Assembly: GCA_947384285.1 (NCBI GenBank)
Contig: CANDGI010000002.1
Coordinates: 100,401-164,400 of the forward strand
DNA: 64,000 nt
From: an uncultured Lachnospiraceae bacterium
GTDB lineage: Bacteria; Bacillota; Clostridia; Lachnospirales; Lachnospiraceae
Direction: 5' to 3'
Shown: piece by piece, positions 9,444 through 17,043 of the stretch
How positions within the stretch are numbered: the stretch's first letter is position 1
How the letters are laid out: every line of letters starts with the position of its first letter
Program-made: the position numbers and the translations under genes
The notes under the pieces: model-generated
Database searches by the model: none
What the model was told of the DNA's origin: nothing
Seen by the model: only the letters and a program-made list of their open reading frames with translations

Positions 9444-10025
9444 ATGGGAACAACACAACCAATCCGCGAGAAAGATGATTTGAAAAAATTTCTGGATTAT
9501 TATCACAACTGCCGCCCAAATGCCAGGAATTATGCGCTTATTACATTCGGGCTGCACACTGCGCTGCGTATCGGCGACATTCTGAATTTAAAATGGGAAG
9601 AAGTGTATGATTTTGACTCAAAATGCTTCCGGGAGCATTTATTCCTGAGAGAAAAAAAGACCGGAAAACAAAATATTGTGGCAATGAACTGCCATTTAAC
9701 GGAAACATTGAACGTTTATAAAAAAAGCCGCAACCCAAAGCCTACCGACTATATTTTTACAAAAACCACTGATTACACACGGCCTTTGAGCCGTTCCCAG
9801 GCCTTCCGCATTATGAAAAAAGCCGCGGCGGAGACACTGCACACCACCCATGTAAGCTGCCATTCCCTTCGCAAAACCTTTGGCTACCACGCATGGAAGC
9901 AAGGGGTCCCGCCTGCGCTTTTAATGGATATTTTCAACCATTCTTCTTACACCATCACCAAGAAATACCTGGGGATTGAGCAGGATGAACGGGATTCTAT
10001 TTTTATGAAAATTGATTTTTTATAA
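9444..10025 (+). CDS. Small tyrosine recombinase (FimB/RecV-like DNA invertase)
   Basis: 193 aa, essentially just the catalytic domain, without the SAM-like N-terminal domain of XerC/D or phage integrases. This is the size of FimB/FimE and clostridial RecV-type invertases. The full catalytic set is visible: Arg42 (TALRIGD), Lys72 (REKKTGK), His140-x-x-Arg143 (CHSLRKTF), His166 (FNHSS) and nucleophile Tyr175 (TKKYLGI). The ATG at 9444 has GGAGG 8 bp upstream; an earlier in-frame codon would lie inside the recombination site. The gene lies between two inverted 29-bp sites, so it would invert itself together with the sigma-28 promoter downstream of it. It is one of only two plus-strand genes in the window. 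Its own promoter is not evident. It must lie in or left of the left site in the present orientation. Confidence 0.93.
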   Translation: MGTTQPIREKDDLKKFLDYYHNCRPNARNYALITFGLHTALRIGDILNLKWEEVYDFDSKCFREHLFLREKKTGKQNIVAMNCHLTETLNVYKKSRNPKPTDYIFTKTTDYTRPLSRSQAFRIMKKAAAETLHTTHVSCHSLRKTFGYHAWKQGVPPALLMDIFNHSSYTITKKYLGIEQDERDSIFMKIDFL

Positions 10026-10066
10026 AAAATATTCAGGGGAAAAGGATAAAAAATGAATTTAGGGGC

Positions 10067-10093
10067 TAAAGTTTTCTAGATAATTTCCGATAT
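10067..10093 (+). promoter_or_regulatory. Invertible sigma-28 (SigD/FliA) flagellar promoter
   Basis: TAAA (10067-10070), exactly 15 bp, then TCCGATAT (10086-10093). This fits the flagellar consensus TAAA-N15-GCCGATAA at 4/4 and 6/8. It lies inside the invertible segment next to the right site and points right, away from csrA-flagellin, into terminators. After inversion it would point left with a leader of about 130 nt before csrA. Two other promoters here (15879-15905, 30453-30479) share the CCGATAT core and N15 spacer. Confidence 0.75.
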
Positions 10094-10105
10094 AGGAAGT
10101 GTACA

Positions 10106-10150
10106 GAAAAATGCAACAATTGTATAAGAAATGTTGCATTTTTCTTATTT
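10106..10150 (+). terminator. Terminator built from the right recombination site
   Basis: A perfect 13-bp stem (10106-10118 with 10132-10144) around a 13-nt loop, followed by TTATTTT. It would stop both the recombinase mRNA and any transcript from the sigma-28 promoter in the present orientation. The stem is partly the recombination site, while its outer pairs and the T-tract come from the flank, so inversion would break it up. Confidence 0.75.
10112..10140 (-). repeat. Right inverted recombination site of invertible segment
   Basis: Reverse complement of the left site 9398-9426 at 28 of 29 positions, with the identical spacer (GTATAAG on this strand, 10122-10128) and 9/10 complementary 10-bp arms. 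The inverted orientation predicts inversion, not excision, of the ~0.7 kb between. Confidence 0.85.
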
Positions 10151-10154
10151 TCTG

Positions 10155-10199
10155 CAATAGAAAGTCTGCGGAATGCACTTTCTATTGTTTGACTTTTTG
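10155..10199 (+). terminator. Second tandem intrinsic terminator
   Basis: A perfect 11-bp stem, CAATAGAAAGT (10155-10165) with ACTTTCTATTG (10177-10187), 11-nt loop, followed by TTTGACTTTTT. It is outside the invertible segment and backs up the first terminator. On the opposite strand TTGACG-18-TAGAAA (10179-10208) is a possible weak promoter reading into the segment. Confidence 0.6.
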
Positions 10200-10292
10200 T
10201 TACGTCAAAGCCGAACACGCAAATCAAACGTAACTGGAAATAGTATTCCCATCTATAAGAAAAACTTATGTGCAGAAATAACTTATGAAGCC

Positions 10293-10332
10293 GCGCAGGA
10301 TTTTTTCAAGAACGCCGCGAAAAATCCTGCGC
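10293..10332. repeat. Perfect 13-bp inverted repeat
   Basis: GCGCAGGATTTTT (10293-10305) is exactly complementary to 10320-10332 across a 14-nt loop. There is no T-tract directly after it and no adjacent gene it would terminate. The rest of 10200-10373 shows no gene. Confidence 0.5.
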
Positions 10333-10373
10333 ATCCTGTCTGGAGGGTTTTTATCTTACAGAAAAGCCAAATA

Positions 10374-10570
10374 GAAAGGGGCTGCCGGGAAATGATAAGT
10401 TATCCGCAATATATATTGTGGCGCTTTCAGCAGCACAACAATATATTGCAGATATTACTCCGGCGGTTAAATATCGACGTTTTTACTTGCAGATGAAAAT
10501 TTATTCTGCGTAAAATTCGTCGACATTTAACCGCCGGAGTAATAAATTCTATTTCCCGGCAACCCCTTTT
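10374..10570. repeat. Palindromic interspersed element, copy B (interrupted)
   Basis: Same termini as copy A (GAAAGGGGCTGCCGGGAAAT at 10374-10393, complement at 10551-10570, 18/20) and the same internal arms, but 90 bp longer because a second palindromic element is inserted at 10455-10542. With the insert removed, the junction GCAGA-TA-AATTCT aligns with GCAGG-TA-AATCCC in copy A. Confidence 0.8.
10455..10542. mobile_element. 88-bp MITE nested in copy B, TA target duplication
   Basis: Terminal inverted repeats TTACTCCGGCGGTTAAAT (left) and its near-perfect complement (right) extend over about 25 bp with one mismatch; the interior is also roughly self-complementary. It is flanked by TA at 10453-10454 and 10543-10544, while copies A and C carry a single TA at the same place. 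A TA duplication is typical of MITEs moved by IS630/Tc1-mariner transposases, none of which is encoded here. Confidence 0.75.
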
Positions 10571-10643
10571 TTAGGAAGCGACGCTCCAGGCCATCTAGCC
10601 ATTCAATACCGCCAGCGAGGGCCTGGAAAGCCCTATGGATTCT

Positions 10644-10807
10644 CTATTCTTGTTTTACTGGCGGCTGCTGATAAAGCTTTCGGTTGATTTCGTTTTTTAG
10701 GATTTCAATTTCAGCTTCCTGTCCGCCGTTTTTTAATGACACTCAATCCGCTCCACAATCGTTGGCTGGTCAAAGAAGACACTATTTAGTTCTTCTCCTC
10801 CTGGCAT
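10644..10807 (-). pseudogene. Degenerate coding relic, family unknown
   Basis: Two adjacent minus-strand frames look coding but are offset: 10733-10807 (24 aa, contains FFDQPTIVERIECH) and about 10644-10740 (contains GGQEAEIEILKNEINRKLY, a charged helix). Joined by a frameshift they would form one ~55-residue tail. I cannot assign a family. Confidence 0.3.
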
Positions 10808-10813
10808 CTCATC

Positions 10814-12025
10814 TCACTTCATGGAATCAATAATGGCATCTGCCAGCGCATCCAAATCAACATTTTTGTCTGCGCCCATAGAGGATGCGATGCTCAGCCT
10901 TTCATTGAGAAGCGTCATGTCCTTTAATTCCTCATCGATGAATTTCTGCATCAAATCCCCGGATTTGCAGGCCCAGGAGCCATTTTCAATCAGCGCGAAG
11001 GTACGCTTCTGAAGGTTCAGGGCTTTCATATCCATCAGGAAATTATGCATCACAGGATAGATGCCCAGGTTGTAGGTCACAGACCCCAGCACAATATGGC
11101 TGTATTTAAAGGCTTCTGAAATCAAATAGGACACATGGGTGTTGGATACATCGTATACCGCCACATTGGCGCAGCCCTTCTCGCAGAGCTTAGCAGCCAG
11201 CGCCTGGGCAGCCCCTTCGGTATTTCCATACATGGAAGCATAGGCAATCATGACACCCTTCACTTCCGGCTCATAGCGGCTCCATTTGTCGTACTTTTCC
11301 ACAAGATACCCTAAATTCTCGCGCCAAACCGGCCCGTGGAGCGGGCAGATATATTTAATCTGATCCAGGATTCCCCCGGCTTTTTTCAGCAAAAGCTGAA
11401 TGTGGGGACCATATTTTCCTACAATATTCGTCAGGTAACGGCGGGCTTCATCCAGCCAATCCCTGTCAAAATCCACTTCATCTGCAAACAATTTTCCGTC
11501 CAATGCAATGAAGGAACCAAAAGCGTCCGCAGAAAACAGTACGCCGTTTGTGGTATCAAAGGTCACCATAGCCTCCGGCCAATGCACCATAGGCGCTTCC
11601 ACAAAGGTTACCGTGTGGGTTCCAAAGCAGTGGGTGTCCCCTTCTGCCACTGTTACGCATTCGTGGGCATCTGGATGGAATCCAAACTGCCGCATCAGCA
11701 TAAAGGATTTTTCCGTAGAAATAATTTTTACCTCTGGATAGCGCAGCAGAATCTGTTCCACGCAAGCCCCATGGTCCGGCTCCATATGGTTGACAACCAG
11801 CCAGTCCAAGGAGCGCCCTGCCAGCACGTAATCCAGATTTTCCAACAACTGCCGGCAGGCTGACCAGTCAGCCGTATCAAAAAGAACAGTCTCCTGATCC
11901 AGCAGCAAATACGCATTATAGCTTACACCATAAGGAATGGGATGAATATTTTCAAACAAATGAAGCCTGTGGTCATTGGCGCCGACCCAGTACAAATCTT
12001 CTGTTACCTTCCGTACACAATACAT
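10814..12025 (-). CDS. Flavodiiron protein (O2/NO reductase)
   Basis: 403 aa, standard A-type flavoprotein. The N-terminal metallo-beta-lactamase domain binds a di-iron site (motif NHMEPDHG and later His ligands near HWPEAM and CPLHGPVW). The C-terminal flavodoxin domain (from about residue 255, IAYASMYGNTEGAAQALA) binds FMN. These enzymes reduce O2 to water or NO to N2O in anaerobes, usually with electrons from rubredoxin. The start at 12025 has AGGAGG 7 bp upstream. It follows, 81 bp downstream in the same direction, a gene whose product ends in a rubredoxin domain, so that domain is the likely electron donor. Confidence 0.93.
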   Translation of the reverse strand: MYCVRKVTEDLYWVGANDHRLHLFENIHPIPYGVSYNAYLLLDQETVLFDTADWSACRQLLENLDYVLAGRSLDWLVVNHMEPDHGACVEQILLRYPEVKIISTEKSFMLMRQFGFHPDAHECVTVAEGDTHCFGTHTVTFVEAPMVHWPEAMVTFDTTNGVLFSADAFGSFIALDGKLFADEVDFDRDWLDEARRYLTNIVGKYGPHIQLLLKKAGGILDQIKYICPLHGPVWRENLGYLVEKYDKWSRYEPEVKGVMIAYASMYGNTEGAAQALAAKLCEKGCANVAVYDVSNTHVSYLISEAFKYSHIVLGSVTYNLGIYPVMHNFLMDMKALNLQKRTFALIENGSWACKSGDLMQKFIDEELKDMTLLNERLSIASSMGADKNVDLDALADAIIDSMK

Positions 12026-12106
12026 ATTCTTTCCTCCTTTTACCTCACATTCTGCAGCAAGATTAGCTGCCGCCGATAACATATTTTATAACATTCCAGC
12101 CAGAAA

Positions 12107-14023
12107 TCAGCTTTCAATAAACTGCTCCTTGCTCTCCGCGCATTCCGGGCATACCCAGTCGTCTGGAAGCTTCTCAAAAAGGGTTCCCGGAGCGGCTCCA
12201 GAATCTTCATCCCCTTCTTCTGGTATATATTCATAACCGCAGCCGCTGCATACATACCGCTTGCCGATTGGAGCAGGCTTTGGCACAGGCGGGCGTTTCA
12301 TTTTCACCATGGGAGGCGCAGGCTGCTTTTCCCCGGTGTCTAAAGCTTCTGCCAAGAGAGGCAGGATTTCATTCACATCTCCCACAATTCCATAATCGCA
12401 GTTTTTAAATATAGGCGCATTGCCATTCTTGTTGATTGCCACAATGGTAGAAGCGTCTTTGATTCCCTTCAAATGCTGTGTGGCGCCGGAAATTCCGCAG
12501 GCTATGTAAAGGTTGCCCCTGAATTTCTGGCCTGACATTCCCACGTAACGGCTTAAGGGCACATATTTCAGGGTCTCCGCTACCGGACGGGAGGAGCCGA
12601 TGGCCGCCCCGGCTGCCTTGGCAAGATTTTCAATCAATTTCATATTTTCTTTGCTTCCAATGCCCTTTCCAGCGGAAACCACCCGTTCTGCCTGGGCAAT
12701 GGGGGTATCGCTTGGAATGCCTACCGTAAAATCATGTCCATCCTTTTTCAAAGCTTCCGCCAGGGCTTCCACCTTCTCTTTTGCCCCGCCGTCCCGGAAA
12801 ATATGGCCTTTGCGCACTCCGGTGATGGGCGCCGGCTTTTTCGCCGCAGAACGGCTGCCTTTGCCGCCGGAATCCTTGGGCATCCTTCCAATCAGGTTCG
12901 AAGCGATTACCACGCGCTGGATTTCATTGGTTCCTTCGTAGATGGTCGTGATTTTTGCATCCCGGTACATCCGCTCTACGTCCATGCCTTTCAAAAAGCC
13001 GGTGCCGCCGAAAATCTGCATGGCACTATTGGTAACCTCCAATGCAATGTCAGAGGCGTACATTTTTGCCATGGCAGCTTCCATGGCATATGGGTCATGG
13101 GCTTCTTTTAACTCTGCGGCGGAGTAAACCAGGAAACGGGCGCAGCGCAGCTTCGTTGCCATATCCGCCAATTTAAAGGAAACTCCCTGCTGTGCGGCAA
13201 TGGGTTTTCCAAACTGGACACGCTCTTTGGCGTAATCTAAGGCCTGCTCAAAAGCTCCCTGGGCAATTCCAAGCGCCTGTGCGGCAATTCCGATACGTCC
13301 GCCGTCCAGGGTAGCCATTGCGATTTTGAACCCTTCCCCTTCCTTGCCTAAAAGGTTTTCCTTGGGAACCTTCACATCATTGAAAATAAGCTCCGCAGTT
13401 GTGGAAGAGCGGATTCCCATTTTATCATAATGGTCGCCGAACTCAAAGCCTTCCCAGCCTTTTTCCACAATAAACGCTGAAATTCCCCGGGTTCCAATAT
13501 CCGGCATGGTCACTGCGAATACCACATAGGTGTCGGCCTTGGGCGCATTGGTAATAAAAATCTTCCCTCCATTTAAGAGGTAATAGCTGCCTTTATCAAC
13601 CGCCGTGGTTTCCGTTCCTCCTGCATCCGAGCCTGCATTTGGCTCTGTCAGTCCAAAGGCCGCAATCTTCTCTCCCTTTGCCAGGGGAACTAAATATTTT
13701 TGTTTCTGTTCCTCATTTCCAAATGCAAAGATAGGAAAAGAGCCTAAGGAAACATGGGCGGACAATATAACGCCGGCGCCGCCGTCCACTCTGGCAAGCT
13801 CCTCCACTGCAATAGCGTAGCTTGTGATATCAAGCCCTGCTCCGCCGTATTCTTTAGGATAAGGGATTCCCATAAGCCCCATCTCCCCAAGCTTTTTCAC
13901 CGCCTCCTCTGGAAATTCATTTCCCTGGTCCAAGGAGAACGCAATTGGCTTAATTTCCTCTTCTGCAAAGGCACGGATCTTTGCCCGCAAGGCCTCATGT
14001 TCTGTTGTGGTCTGGAATAACAT
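12107..14023 (-). CDS. Acyl-CoA dehydrogenase / EtfA FAD domain / rubredoxin fusion
   Basis: 638 aa in three parts. Residues 1-380 are a complete acyl-CoA dehydrogenase ([14 protein letters not shown], catalytic Glu in [12 protein letters not shown]). Residues ~420-565 match the C-terminal FAD domain of electron-transfer flavoprotein alpha ([41 protein letters not shown]). Residues ~585-638 are a rubredoxin with both iron loops (CSGCGY and CPEC), joined by a Pro/Lys-rich linker. Neither the EtfA N-terminal domain nor EtfB is present, so electrons probably run from substrate FAD to EtfA FAD to rubredoxin inside one chain. The start at 14023 has AAAGGAGG. The flavodiiron gene follows in the same transcript. 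The acyl-CoA substrate cannot be told from sequence. Confidence 0.93.
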   Translation of the reverse strand: MLFQTTTEHEALRAKIRAFAEEEIKPIAFSLDQGNEFPEEAVKKLGEMGLMGIPYPKEYGGAGLDITSYAIAVEELARVDGGAGVILSAHVSLGSFPIFAFGNEEQKQKYLVPLAKGEKIAAFGLTEPNAGSDAGGTETTAVDKGSYYLLNGGKIFITNAPKADTYVVFAVTMPDIGTRGISAFIVEKGWEGFEFGDHYDKMGIRSSTTAELIFNDVKVPKENLLGKEGEGFKIAMATLDGGRIGIAAQALGIAQGAFEQALDYAKERVQFGKPIAAQQGVSFKLADMATKLRCARFLVYSAAELKEAHDPYAMEAAMAKMYASDIALEVTNSAMQIFGGTGFLKGMDVERMYRDAKITTIYEGTNEIQRVVIASNLIGRMPKDSGGKGSRSAAKKPAPITGVRKGHIFRDGGAKEKVEALAEALKKDGHDFTVGIPSDTPIAQAERVVSAGKGIGSKENMKLIENLAKAAGAAIGSSRPVAETLKYVPLSRYVGMSGQKFRGNLYIACGISGATQHLKGIKDASTIVAINKNGNAPIFKNCDYGIVGDVNEILPLLAEALDTGEKQPAPPMVKMKRPPVPKPAPIGKRYVCSGCGYEYIPEEGDEDSGAAPGTLFEKLPDDWVCPECAESKEQFIES

Positions 14024-14089
14024 ATCTATTACCTCCTTTTCTTTTATAGACTGCCATGGAACGAAGCATTCTATGTTTTTACTGATTTT

Positions 14090-14118
14090 AATATAACAAA
14101 TATCATTTTTTCTGTCAA
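14090..14118 (-). promoter_or_regulatory. Strong sigma-A promoter of the fusion/flavodiiron operon
   Basis: TTGACA (14113-14118, perfect) and TATATT (14090-14095, 5/6) with a 17-bp spacer on the minus strand. It predicts a leader of about 60 nt and directly abuts the stop of the upstream gene. Confidence 0.8.
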
Positions 14119-15015
14119 TTATAACGGTAACTTTCTTATATTTTTTCTATTCTGCAGTGCAATCACCACAAGAATCCCAGCGCCAGCCAGGACGAGAGCC
14201 ACTGTACTTCCCACAAAGGCGTCCTTGTTTTTCTCCATCCACCGGAACATCCCCGTCTCCACCCGGAGCACGGAGGTTAGGTTCGCACCGATATGAGCCA
14301 GCAGCGCCCCGTAAAAATGGCCGGACTTTTCCATAAACCAGGCAAGCATGATACCCAAGATTCCTGCATAGACAAATTGCACCAGGTTCATGTGAAGCGC
14401 GCCAAAGAGAAGCGCTGAACATACCATGGCAGCTGCCCGGCTGCGTTTCTCCCGCTTTGCACCTTCTTTTGTTTTTTCTTCATTATTTAAAATCATCAGG
14501 TCGCAGAGCCTTCCATACACCACGCCCCGGTACAACAGTTCTTCCAGGACAGGGGTCAGCAGGCAGGCTCCCAGCAATTCAAATAAAATACCTCCGGCAA
14601 AAAAATGCCCGGCTGCTTCCTGATAGCCCTGGGAAATCTCTTCCAGGGCAGTCAGCGCAAGCACGTTATTTAAGGCCATGCCAATCACCGCGCCTGCCAA
14701 GAACATCCATATGCCGTTACATATTTTTAAGGCGCTGGCCTTATCCCGAAACTCCATTTCCATATGCTCCCAGAATACCGTAGGCTCTTTTTTATCCCTC
14801 TGCCAATACCGGGCAATAAATGGAATCGTCACTGCCACCGCCGCTGTCTGCAAGGCCATGTACTGTTCCTGGTAATCTGCCCCCAGGAAGGAAGCCAGCA
14901 TTGCAAACAAGGACATGGCTAAATTTATCACTGCAAAATAAAGCAGCACTGGATATATCACATTCCAGGACTTAAACATTGCGTGGTTACTGTACGGGTT
15001 ATTTTTCTGATTCAT
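14119..15015 (-). CDS. CPBP-family intramembrane metalloprotease
   Basis: 298 aa with about eight hydrophobic segments. The signature glutamates and arginine appear as [13 protein letters not shown] (around residue 160), followed by conserved histidines ([10 protein letters not shown] and later AHIGANL), which define CPBP (Rce1/Abi) membrane proteases. Substrates are unknown; relatives handle bacteriocin self-immunity or protein maturation. The start overlaps the end of the preceding gene by 17 bp, so the two are translationally coupled and share the sigma-28-type promoter at 15879-15905. Confidence 0.85.
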   Translation of the reverse strand: MNQKNNPYSNHAMFKSWNVIYPVLLYFAVINLAMSLFAMLASFLGADYQEQYMALQTAAVAVTIPFIARYWQRDKKEPTVFWEHMEMEFRDKASALKICNGIWMFLAGAVIGMALNNVLALTALEEISQGYQEAAGHFFAGGILFELLGACLLTPVLEELLYRGVVYGRLCDLMILNNEEKTKEGAKREKRSRAAAMVCSALLFGALHMNLVQFVYAGILGIMLAWFMEKSGHFYGALLAHIGANLTSVLRVETGMFRWMEKNKDAFVGSTVALVLAGAGILVVIALQNRKNIRKLPL

Positions 15016-15790
15016 CTTCTCCTTCTTTCTCTAACACCGGCGCACCGCTGGTTTCATCTTCAATCTGAAGCTCTACCTGGCGCAGCTTTGCATCCTCTGC
15101 AATGGCCTGCATAATCCGTTTCACATCCCCAGGGGAAAACATGCCGATGGCATTTATAAGCCCGTCAATATTATCCCTGTTTACAACCAGGCAGCCGCCT
15201 TTTTCCAAGGGGATGTTCAGGCAGCGATCGGGATTTGACACGTCTCCCAGGTACAAGCCGTTCTTCTCAAAGTCGCACTGGAACACTGTGCCGTTATAAG
15301 TTATCATGCCATCTTTATCTGCCAGGATAGCGTAGGGCGCATTCCGTCTTCCAATCAGTTTCTGGATTGCTTCGTCCTTGATTTCATCTGAGATGGCATC
15401 CTGGATTTCCAGCTGTTCCGCTGTTCCATGTTCCTCTGTTCCAGAATCAATCTTGTAAAACCGCATGCTGCGGGCTTTTCCATCCCACAGCACAGTTGCT
15501 TCGTATTCCTGCTGTTCTTTGCTTCCTTTTCCTAAAATACAGCCTTCTTCCTGCTCCTTTTTCTGCTCCAAGGCTGCTTTCTTCCGCCGTTCCAAATCCT
15601 CCTTATATTCTTCTATGGAGTGATCTGCCTTTTCTAACAGCCTATCCCATTCTTTATCGGATAATTCACCGATCGTCTTTCCGGCGGGGCTTTCCTTTTT
15701 CTCCATCTCCGGCTTCCTGTTCTTTGCATATTGTGTAACTGCCTGTGAAAAATATCCATTTCCGGTATTGCCCTGTACTTTTCCTAACAT
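14999..15790 (-). CDS. Uncharacterised protein, probable sigma-28 regulon member
   Basis: 263 aa, cytosolic, no signal peptide or membrane segment. The N-terminal half is charged and predicted helical (about residues 25-85, EWDRLLEKADHSIEEYKEDL). The C-terminal half looks globular (FYKIDSGTEE, IGRRNAPYAILADKDGMITY, INAIGMFSPGDVKRIMQAI). I do not recognise a family with a known function. The start at 15790 has AGGAGG upstream; an earlier in-frame ATG lies in the leader without a good site. A flagellar-type promoter lies about 90 bp upstream, suggesting a late flagellar or chemotaxis-linked role. Confidence 0.75.
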   Translation of the reverse strand: MLGKVQGNTGNGYFSQAVTQYAKNRKPEMEKKESPAGKTIGELSDKEWDRLLEKADHSIEEYKEDLERRKKAALEQKKEQEEGCILGKGSKEQQEYEATVLWDGKARSMRFYKIDSGTEEHGTAEQLEIQDAISDEIKDEAIQKLIGRRNAPYAILADKDGMITYNGTVFQCDFEKNGLYLGDVSNPDRCLNIPLEKGGCLVVNRDNIDGLINAIGMFSPGDVKRIMQAIAEDAKLRQVELQIEDETSGAPVLEKEGEDESEK

Positions 15791-15878
15791 AATTTTTCCT
15801 CCTGATTTTCTATAAAAATGAGGAATGGCACTTACTTCCATTTTCCATAGAAATAAATGCCATCCGTAGCTGTTATAC

Positions 15879-15905
15879 ATATCGGCAGTTCCCGGAAAAA
15901 ATTAA
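15879..15905 (-). promoter_or_regulatory. Sigma-28-type promoter
   Basis: On the minus strand TTAA (15902-15905), exactly 15 bp, then GCCGATAT (15879-15886), matching TAAA-N15-GCCGATAA at 3/4 and 7/8. It drives the genes at 14999-15790 and 14119-15015. Confidence 0.65.
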
Positions 15906-15923
15906 CAGCGCCCCTTTTACAAA

Positions 15924-16065
15924 AAACTTCCATCCTTACTGGGGAAACTTCCATCCTTACTGCGAACCTTACTGCGGAAACTTCCATCCTTACTGCAGAA
16001 ACTTTTGGCTTTTACAGTAAAAAACTTCCGTCTTTATTCGTGGAAGCCTTTGGCTTTTACAGTAA
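15924..16065 (+). repeat. Short direct repeats downstream of ddh
   Basis: AAACTTCCATCCTTACTG occurs at 15924-15941, 15945-15962 and 15978-15995. A second repeat, TTTGGCTTTTACAGTAA, occurs at about 16004-16020 and 16049-16065, the latter overlapping the ddh stop. Irregular spacing of 21, 33 and 46 bp rules out a CRISPR; it looks like local slippage duplication. Confidence 0.7.
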
Positions 16066-17043
16066 GCTCTTCCTAAGTTCCTCGCCGCTCTTCGGGCTTA
16101 GGTAAGCCGGAGCAATATCAAATACGGTCTTGCATCCGCTCTGCCCTTCTTTGGACAAACAAAAAGCTGCCCTTGCATACGCCGCAATCACGCTGGCCGT
16201 GAATTCTGGATTGGAATCCAGTTTCAGGCTGTACTCTATCACATGGCTGTTTTCCTGCTCCCACCCGGTCCTGCCAGAACGGATGACAAATCCGCCGTGG
16301 GGGATGCCGCTGTGGTTCTTTAACAGCTCCTCTTCACTGATAAAATGCACCGTTGTATCATAATCTGCAAAATAGTTTGGCATGGTTTTGATTTCTTCTT
16401 CCACCTTTGCTTTGTCTGCTCCTTCCTCCAAAACCACAAAGCACTCCCTGGTATGCTTCTGCCTGGTGGTAAGCTCCGGGTTTTCTCCAGCGCGCACTGC
16501 TTCCAATGCAGATTCCACCGGAATCGTATACTGCTTAGCATTTTTTACACCTGAAATCCGGCGGATGGCATCGGAATGCCCCTGGCTGACACCTTTGCCC
16601 CAGAAGGTATAGTCCCTGCCCTCTGGCAGGATCGCATTGGCATACATCCGGCTTAAGGAAAACATGCCCGGATCCCAGCCTACGGAGATAATCCCAACCT
16701 TCCCACTTGCCTTTGCCGCCTGGTTGACCTGTTCAAAATGTTCCGGAATCCTTGCATGGGTGTCAAAGCTGTCCACCACATTAAAATACTGCACATACTC
16801 CGGCGTCTGCTCTGGCAGGTCTGTGGCGCTGCCGCCGCAGAGAATCATAACGTCAATCTTATCCTTCCATTCCGCTGCCTCTGTAACCTTGCACACTGCC
16901 GCTCCCTCTGTGAGGATGGAGACGGAAGCGGGATCTCTTCTGGTAAACACAGCAGCCAGCTCCATATCCGGGCTCTGCTTGATGGCGCACTCCACGCCCC
17001 GTCCAAGATTTCCATAACCTAAAATACCAATTCTAATGCTCAT
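16057..17043 (-). CDS. ddh: meso-Diaminopimelate dehydrogenase
   Basis: 328 aa, full length. It makes meso-2,6-diaminopimelate from tetrahydrodipicolinate, ammonia and NADPH in one step, bypassing the longer acyl routes to lysine and peptidoglycan. An N-terminal nucleotide-binding motif (IGILGYGNLGRGVE) and conserved segments (SFDTHARIPEHF, SVGWDPGMFSLSR, GKGVSQGHSDAIRRI) identify it. The ATG at 17043 has AAGGAG upstream. It overlaps the preceding HAD gene by 11 bp. lysA and murE elsewhere in the window use the product. Confidence 0.95.
   Translation of the reverse strand: MSIRIGILGYGNLGRGVECAIKQSPDMELAAVFTRRDPASVSILTEGAAVCKVTEAAEWKDKIDVMILCGGSATDLPEQTPEYVQYFNVVDSFDTHARIPEHFEQVNQAAKASGKVGIISVGWDPGMFSLSRMYANAILPEGRDYTFWGKGVSQGHSDAIRRISGVKNAKQYTIPVESALEAVRAGENPELTTRQKHTRECFVVLEEGADKAKVEEEIKTMPNYFADYDTTVHFISEEELLKNHSGIPHGGFVIRSGRTGWEQENSHVIEYSLKLDSNPEFTASVIAAYARAAFCLSKEGQSGCKTVFDIAPAYLSPKSGEELRKSLL

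Noticed and set aside
15924-16065. Short repeats resembling a mini CRISPR
   Set aside because: Gaps of 3 and 15 bp between copies are far too short and irregular for spacers.
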